A DNA stretch of 64,000 nucleotides, taken from the NCBI GenBank assembly GCA_966211955.1, contig CBIHOF010000014.1, forward strand, positions 62,001 through 126,000. Direction: 5' to 3'. Origin of the DNA: Albitalea sp966211955. Its GTDB lineage: Bacteria; Pseudomonadota; Gammaproteobacteria; Burkholderiales; Burkholderiaceae_C. The translations under genes were made by a program, and so were the position numbers. Positions 59,930 to 64,000 of the stretch are shown piece after piece; within the stretch, counting starts at the first letter, position 1; every line of letters begins with the position of its first letter. The notes under the pieces were generated by a model that worked only from the letters and a program-made list of their open reading frames with translations, had not been told where the DNA came from and searched no databases.

Positions 59930-60328
59930 CTAGTCGCGCTGCTCGATCAGCTCGATCTTGTAGCCGTCCGGGTCGGTGATGAACGCGATCACTGTCGTGC
60001 CACCTTTCACCGGCCCCGGCTCGCGCGTGATGGCGCCGCCCAGCGCCTGCGCCTTCTCGCGCACCGCCGCGCAGGTGGCCGCCACGTCCGGCACGCCGAT
60101 GGCGATGTGGCCGTACGCCGAGCCGAGCTCATACTTGTCCACGCCATAGTTGTAGGTGAGCTCGATCTCCGCATGCTGCGGGTTGCGGCCATAGCCCAGG
60201 AAGGCGAGGTCGTACTTCTGTTCGGGCCGTTCGGTCGTGCGCAGCAACTGCATCCCCATCACCTCGGTGTAGAAACGGATGGAGCGTTGAAGGTCGCCCA
60301 CTCGGAGCATGGTGTGGAGGAGTCTCAT
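59930..60328 (-). CDS. gloA: lactoylglutathione lyase (glyoxalase I)
   Basis: 132 residues from the ATG at 60328 (an ATG at 60343 would add MHDDE). GloA isomerises the hemithioacetal of methylglyoxal and glutathione. Metal ligands sit in RLLHTMLRVGDLQRSIRFYT (His5), HAEIELTYNYGVDKY (Glu), YGHIAIGVPDV (His) and DPDGYKIELIEQ (Glu); all four match bacterial Ni-type GloA. Length equals the family (about 130-135). The thioesterase gene ends 4 bases upstream on the same strand. Confidence 0.97.
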   Translation of the reverse strand: MRLLHTMLRVGDLQRSIRFYTEVMGMQLLRTTERPEQKYDLAFLGYGRNPQHAEIELTYNYGVDKYELGSAYGHIAIGVPDVAATCAAVREKAQALGGAITREPGPVKGGTTVIAFITDPDGYKIELIEQRD

Positions 60329-60332
60329 CTCG

Positions 60333-60881
60333 TCATCGTGCATCCAGGATGATGCAGGTGGTGGTGGCGTGGGCGAACAGTGTGCCATCAGGCCCCACGA
60401 GCTTGCCTTGCGCCGTGCCGATGCGCCCACCGCTGTGGATGATTTCGCCCACCGCCCGCACCAGTGGCACCCGGTCCGTCACCGCCTTGACGTAGTTCAC
60501 CTTGAGCTCCAGCGTGGTGTAGGTCTTGCCCGCGGGCAAGAGCGTGTGGATGGCACAGGCCACGGCCGAGTCGAGCAGGGTGGCGATCCAGCCGCCATGC
60601 ACCGTGCCCAGCGGGTTGTAGTGGGCGAACTGCGGCTTGCCCTGGAACTGCACGCGCCCGGGCTGCGCTTCGACGAGGATGAAGTCCAGCGTCCGGCTGA
60701 TCGGCGGCGCCGGGATCTCGCCTGCCAGCAGGGCTTCGAAGATCTGCATGCCGGTCTTGCCGGCGAACTGCTCCGGCGTGCCCACGCCGGTGTGCTTCAG
60801 GCGCTCGCGCATCTGCTGGTCGGCGGCCTGCCATTGGGCGAGGGTGTCGGTGGTGTCTTGGGGTTGGAGAACGGCGCTCAT
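60333..60881 (-). CDS. PaaI-type hotdog thioesterase
   Basis: 182 residues from the ATG at 60881. A hotdog fold: KPQFAHYNPLGTVHGGWIAT at about residues 82-101 contains the HGG and the preceding Asn of PaaI-type thioesterases, then LLDSAVACAIHTLLPAGKTY and LELKVNYVKAVTDRVPLVRA. The N-terminal 50 residues form a helical extension. Acyl-CoA hydrolysis is likely; the substrate is unknown. Divergent from the MarR gene. Confidence 0.92.
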   Translation of the reverse strand: MSAVLQPQDTTDTLAQWQAADQQMRERLKHTGVGTPEQFAGKTGMQIFEALLAGEIPAPPISRTLDFILVEAQPGRVQFQGKPQFAHYNPLGTVHGGWIATLLDSAVACAIHTLLPAGKTYTTLELKVNYVKAVTDRVPLVRAVGEIIHSGGRIGTAQGKLVGPDGTLFAHATTTCIILDAR

Positions 60882-60929
60882 GGGAGATTCCTCGGTTGAT
60901 GATCGGCAGGAGGGATGGCGGAAATACAC

Positions 60930-60957
60930 TTGTATCTGCAATGATTGTAGATACAAT
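60930..60957. promoter_or_regulatory. MarR-type operator in the divergent gap
   Basis: TTGTATCT (60930-60937) and AGATACAA (60949-60956) are perfect inverted arms with an 11-base centre; the right half alone, ATTGTAGATACAAT (60944-60957), is a perfect palindrome too. It lies in the 83-base gap between the thioesterase (minus) and MarR (plus) starts, 8 bases before the MarR ATG, so the regulator probably represses itself and its neighbours. Confidence 0.75.
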
Positions 60958-60964
60958 GATAATC

Positions 60965-61450
60965 ATGAGTCAAAAGCCCCACGCCGCCGAGACCCTGGCC
61001 GGCGCACCGGCCACGCCGCGCGGCTGCACCAACCTGAAGCTGCGCCAGCTGAGCCGCGCCGTCACGCGCCACTACGACGCCTACGTCGCTCCGCTCGGAC
61101 TGAAGAACTCGCAGTACTCGCTGCTGTCGCACGTCGTGCTGCTGGGCCCGCTCAAGCCGTCCGAGCTCGCGTCGCGCATGCGCATCGATGCCTCCACGCT
61201 CACGCGCAACCTGCAGCCGCTGGTGGCACAGGGCTGGGTCACGCAAGGGCCCGGCGAAGACGCGCGCAGCCGGCTCATCGTTGCCACCGACCTCGGCCGC
61301 GACAAGCGCGCCGAAGGCCAGCGCGCCTGGAAGCAGGCGCAGCTCGCGCTCAACGCCCGCCTGGGCGCCGACCGCGTGGTCGCACTTCACCAACTGATCG
61401 ACGATTGCCTGGCCACGCTCGACGCGGCCGATGACGAGGAGGAAGCCTGA
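60965..61450 (+). CDS. MarR family transcriptional regulator
   Basis: 161 residues from the ATG at 60965 (ATG at 60956 possible). Winged helix: NLKLRQLSRAVTRHYDAYVA, SQYSLLSHVVLLGPLKPSEL, SRMRIDASTLTRNLQPLVAQ as recognition region, and GPGEDARSRLIVATDLGRDK as the wing with its Asp-x-Arg. MarR proteins repress by binding a palindrome and are released by phenols or oxidants. The site at 60930-60957 fits. The MFS gene begins at the base after its stop. Confidence 0.96.
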   Translation: MSQKPHAAETLAGAPATPRGCTNLKLRQLSRAVTRHYDAYVAPLGLKNSQYSLLSHVVLLGPLKPSELASRMRIDASTLTRNLQPLVAQGWVTQGPGEDARSRLIVATDLGRDKRAEGQRAWKQAQLALNARLGADRVVALHQLIDDCLATLDAADDEEEA

Positions 61451-62692
61451 ATGAGCAGTGTGCCAACCATTGGTGTTCCAACGACCCGCACGCAGGTGCC
61501 GACCCTCTTCTGGGTGCTGCTCGCCGCGGCCGGCACCTTCGCGCTCACCATGGGCGCGCGGCAGTCCATGGGCCTGTTCGTCGGCACGCTGAACACCACC
61601 ACGGGCCTTGGCATCGCGAGCATCAGCCTCGCCTTCGCCTTCGGCCAGCTGTGGTGGGGACTCACGCAGCCGCTGGCCGGCATGGTGGCCGACCGCATCG
61701 GCGCGGGTCGGGTGCTGGTGCTGGGTGTGCTGCTGGTGGGCATCGGCACGGCGCTCGTGCCCTACATGCACACCACGCTCGGGCTCATCCTGGCCATCGG
61801 CGTGCTGGCCGCAGGTGGAGCTGGCATGGCCGGGCCGTCGGTGCTGATGGCCGCGACCACCCGGTTGGTGCCCGTCGACAAGCGCGGTATCGCGACGGGC
61901 ATCGTGAATGCGGGTGGGTCCTTCGGGCAGTTCGTCTTCGCGCCGATCGCCGGCGCCATCACGCAGGCGGCGGGATGGGTCGTTGCCTTGCAGAGCCTTG
62001 CGGCCTTGTCGCTGCTGGCCTTGCCCGCGGCCTGGGTGTTGCGCGGCTCGTCGAACGCCAGCGCCGTGGCCGGCACGGTTCGCGAAGGTACCGGCGCCAT
62101 CGTCAAGCGCGCGCTGGCGACGCCAAGCTACCGCTTCCTCTGCGCCGGCTTTTTCGTCTGCGGCTTCCACGTGGCGTTCATCGCCACCCACTTGCCGGGC
62201 GTGGTGGTGGCGTGCCAGCTGCCGACGGAGCTCGGCGCGTGGTCGCTGTCGGTCATCGGCCTCTTCAACATCATCGGCAGCTTCAGCATGGGCTGGGCGG
62301 TGGGCCGGTGGCGCATGAAGTCGTTGCTGTCCCTCGTCTATGCAGCACGGGCGCTGGCGGTGCTCGTGTTCATGCTCACGCCCAAGACGCCGGCCGTGAT
62401 GCTGGTCTTCGCGGCGGTGATCGGCCTCACCTACTTGTCCACCGTGCCGCCGACGGCCGGCCTCGTCGCCAAGCTCTTCGGGCCGGCGCACATGGGTACG
62501 CTCTTCGGCATCGTGATGGTGGCGCACCAGTTGGGCGGCTTCCTCGGCGCGTGGCTGGGCGGCAAGGCCTTCGAGTGGACGGGCAGCTACGACTGGATGT
62601 GGTACGCCGACATCGTGCTCGCGGTGGGCGCGGCGCTCGTGCACCTGCCGATCCGAGAGGCGCGGCTGCCGGCGCGGGCGGTGGCGGCCTGA
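61451..62692 (+). CDS. MFS transporter
   Basis: 413 residues with 12 hydrophobic helices. GLTQPLAGMVADRIGAGRVL (MFS motif A) near residue 77, GIATGIVNAGGSFGQFVFAP in the middle, and a second half with FFVCGFHVAFIATHLPGVVV and LSTVPPTAGLVAKLFGPAHM. This resembles OxlT/CynX-type carriers of organic anions. It is translationally adjacent to the MarR gene, so an efflux or uptake role for the ligand of that regulator is likely. Confidence 0.94.
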   Translation: MSSVPTIGVPTTRTQVPTLFWVLLAAAGTFALTMGARQSMGLFVGTLNTTTGLGIASISLAFAFGQLWWGLTQPLAGMVADRIGAGRVLVLGVLLVGIGTALVPYMHTTLGLILAIGVLAAGGAGMAGPSVLMAATTRLVPVDKRGIATGIVNAGGSFGQFVFAPIAGAITQAAGWVVALQSLAALSLLALPAAWVLRGSSNASAVAGTVREGTGAIVKRALATPSYRFLCAGFFVCGFHVAFIATHLPGVVVACQLPTELGAWSLSVIGLFNIIGSFSMGWAVGRWRMKSLLSLVYAARALAVLVFMLTPKTPAVMLVFAAVIGLTYLSTVPPTAGLVAKLFGPAHMGTLFGIVMVAHQLGGFLGAWLGGKAFEWTGSYDWMWYADIVLAVGAALVHLPIREARLPARAVAA

Positions 62693-62712
62693 GGCATTGA
62701 AGCGCGGAGGGC

Positions 62713-63201
62713 TCAGGCCTTCTCGCGAGTCACCTCGACGCCGGGCGTCACGTCGTCACCGTAGGCTGTTTTCCACCGGTTGGCGATCGTGCTGTTCTCG
62801 TCCAGCCGATGGCCGGGCAGGCCGTCTTCCACATGCCAATTGGCGATGCGCGACTCGATCGCGTAGTGCGCCGTTGGCGTGAGCACGCACGGGTCGTCCA
62901 GGCTGCCCACGGACAAGTCCATGTTGAGCGAGTCATTGAATTCGAAGCTGAGCGGCGTGCCGCAGTGTCCACAGAAGCCGCGCCGCGCGATCTTCGACGA
63001 GACGAAGTAGGTGGGCGGGTTGAACCACGTCACCTCGCTCTTGCGCAGGTTGAGGAACGCCGCGCGGACGTTGCCGAAGGCCAGCTGGCACATGCGGCAG
63101 TGGCAGTAGTAGCCCTCGCGGTGGTCCGGCCTCGCCTCGTAGCGCACGTGGCCGCAAAGGCAGCCGCCAGTGAGGGGAGGCAGGGTGGTCGTGTCGGTCA
63201 T
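62713..63201 (-). CDS. GFA family zinc protein
   Basis: 162 residues. Cys ligands for zinc are seen in GGCLCGHVRYEARP (CxC), YYCHCRMCQLAFGNV (CxCxxC) and RRGFCGHCGTPLSFEF (CxxC), as in glutathione-dependent formaldehyde-activating enzyme-like proteins. The N-terminus is MTDTTTLPPLTG. It resembles the GFA half of the fusion protein at 14286-15185 but has no VOC domain. The role is probably thiol or aldehyde handling. Confidence 0.93.
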   Translation of the reverse strand: MTDTTTLPPLTGGCLCGHVRYEARPDHREGYYCHCRMCQLAFGNVRAAFLNLRKSEVTWFNPPTYFVSSKIARRGFCGHCGTPLSFEFNDSLNMDLSVGSLDDPCVLTPTAHYAIESRIANWHVEDGLPGHRLDENSTIANRWKTAYGDDVTPGVEVTREKA

Positions 63202-63240
63202 GCGGCGGTCTCCGATCGGGTTGACCCATGGGCCCCAGGC

Positions 63241-64000
63241 CTACACGGGCACGGTGTAATTCAGCGTCAGCCGTCCGCCATCCACATAGACGATCTCACC
63301 CGTCATGTAGCTCGATGCGCTGCTCAGCAGGAAGGCGGTCACGTCGGCGATCTCGCCCGGTTCGCCCAGGCGCTTCATTGGCGTGCGGCTCATGATGCGG
63401 GCCTTCGCTTCGTCGCTGCCAAGGACTGCATTCTTCGCGAGCTCGGTGGCGATGGTGCCCGGTGCCACGGCGTTCACACGGATGTTCTTGTCCGCCAGCG
63501 ACAGCGCCATCACCCGCGTCAGCTGGTTCACGCCGCCCTTGCTCGCGTTGTAGCTGGCGATGCTCGGGATGGCCATCACGCCGTTGACCGAGCTCATGTT
63601 GACGATGGCGCCGCCGCCGGTCTTCACCATCTCGCGCGCCACCGCCTGGCCGACGAGGAATGAGCCCTTGAGGTTGACGTCGATCACCGCGTCCCAATCG
63701 GCCTCGGTGATCTCGAGGAAGTCCGCGGCCTTGAAGATGCCGGCGTTGTTCACCAGCGCATCGATGCGGCCGAAGGCAGCGAGCGTCGTGGCGACGGCAG
63801 CATCGACCTCGGCCTTGGTCGCCACGTTGCAGTGCACGTAGATGGCACGCGCGCCGCCTTCCACCAACCGGTCTGCCAGGGCCTGTCCACGGGCGTCGTC
63901 CACGTCCCACAGCGCCACGGCCGCGCCGTCATGGCTCAATCGCTCCGCACACGCGGCCCCGATGCCCTGGCTCGCGCCGGTGATGACGGCCACCTGGCCT
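63241..64000 (-). CDS. SDR family oxidoreductase (5' end outside window)
   Basis: The gene enters the window from the right edge; about 253 residues are visible. Rossmann NAD(P) site VAVITGASQGIGAACAERLS, DALVNNAGIFKAADF, catalytic Ser in IVNMSSVNGV and Tyr-x-x-x-Lys in SYNASKGGVNQLTRVM; RVNAVAPGTIATELAKNAVL and YMTGEIVYVDGGRLTLNYTV end the enzyme. Classical SDR of about 255 residues, so only the first few residues are missing. Substrate unknown. Confidence 0.95.
   Translation of the reverse strand, partial: GQVAVITGASQGIGAACAERLSHDGAAVALWDVDDARGQALADRLVEGGARAIYVHCNVATKAEVDAAVATTLAAFGRIDALVNNAGIFKAADFLEITEADWDAVIDVNLKGSFLVGQAVAREMVKTGGGAIVNMSSVNGVMAIPSIASYNASKGGVNQLTRVMALSLADKNIRVNAVAPGTIATELAKNAVLGSDEAKARIMSRTPMKRLGEPGEIADVTAFLLSSASSYMTGEIVYVDGGRLTLNYTVPV

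Overview
The window is a 64 kb stretch of GC-rich chromosome with almost no non-coding space. Gene content and protein style point to a betaproteobacterium of the order Burkholderiales, most like the Rubrivivax/Roseateles/Rhizobacter/Leptothrix group. The indicators are GlnRS, the ImuA-ImuB mutagenesis cassette, a PEP-CTERM exported protein, the Entner-Doudoroff genes edd-eda, an acyltransferase-hemF-nadD-rsfS-rlmH chain, and GC-rich palindromic intergenic repeats. I found no phage, insertion sequence or CRISPR array. The organism assignment is inference from protein character, not from a database search.

Layout. 1-4 kb: end of a metallophosphoesterase, a PAS/GGDEF-like protein whose GGDEF motif is lost, a frameshifted zeta-toxin-like kinase with an intact 59-residue partner, and glnS. 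4.2-8.2 kb: a secreted Val/Tyr/Pro-rich protein and a LytTR-type two-component system (sensor kinase plus response regulator) among small membrane proteins. 8.4-12.6 kb: SOS-controlled imuA-imuB behind a textbook LexA box but without an adjacent dnaE2, convergent with an Aer-type aerotaxis receptor that has an FNR-like box upstream. 12.8-20.4 kb: a long run of minus-strand small genes (YihY, DUF1697, a GFA-VOC fusion, DUF1992, GNAT, a four-gene overlapping cassette of mostly exported proteins, NTF2-like, GST, VOC, DUF1499). 20.5-25.4 kb: M14 carboxypeptidase-like lipoprotein, SRPBCC protein, PEP-CTERM protein, HerA-like ATPase.

25.5-34 kb is housekeeping on the plus strand: YebC, purD, a REP-like palindrome pair, acyltransferase, hemF, nadD, rsfS (with a long Lys/Ala tail), rlmH, an ankyrin protein on the other strand, maf and rng. 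34-41.2 kb is a surface-glycan locus: NeuD/PglD-like acyltransferase, DegT-type aminotransferase and an unrecognised protein on the plus strand, facing a minus-strand operon of a WaaE-like glycosyltransferase, an MsbA-type flippase, a GT2 glycosyltransferase and an RgpF-like protein. 41.3-45.1 kb holds tolB-pal-cpoB, tcdA and two tandem tRNA-Lys genes (TTT and CTT).

45.2-64 kb is mixed metabolism: YdcF-like protein, cupin plus TonB receptor, glutaryl-CoA dehydrogenase, msrA, pdxH, a Tat-exported molybdenum hydroxylase with its Fe-S subunit and a MobA-like nucleotidyltransferase, a ChaC-like cyclotransferase, an AsmA-like protein, edd-eda with a candidate HexR operator, gloA, a PaaI-type thioesterase, a MarR-MFS pair with a palindromic operator in the divergent gap, a GFA protein and a truncated SDR oxidoreductase. 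No intergenic stretch exceeds about 260 bases apart from the tRNA region.
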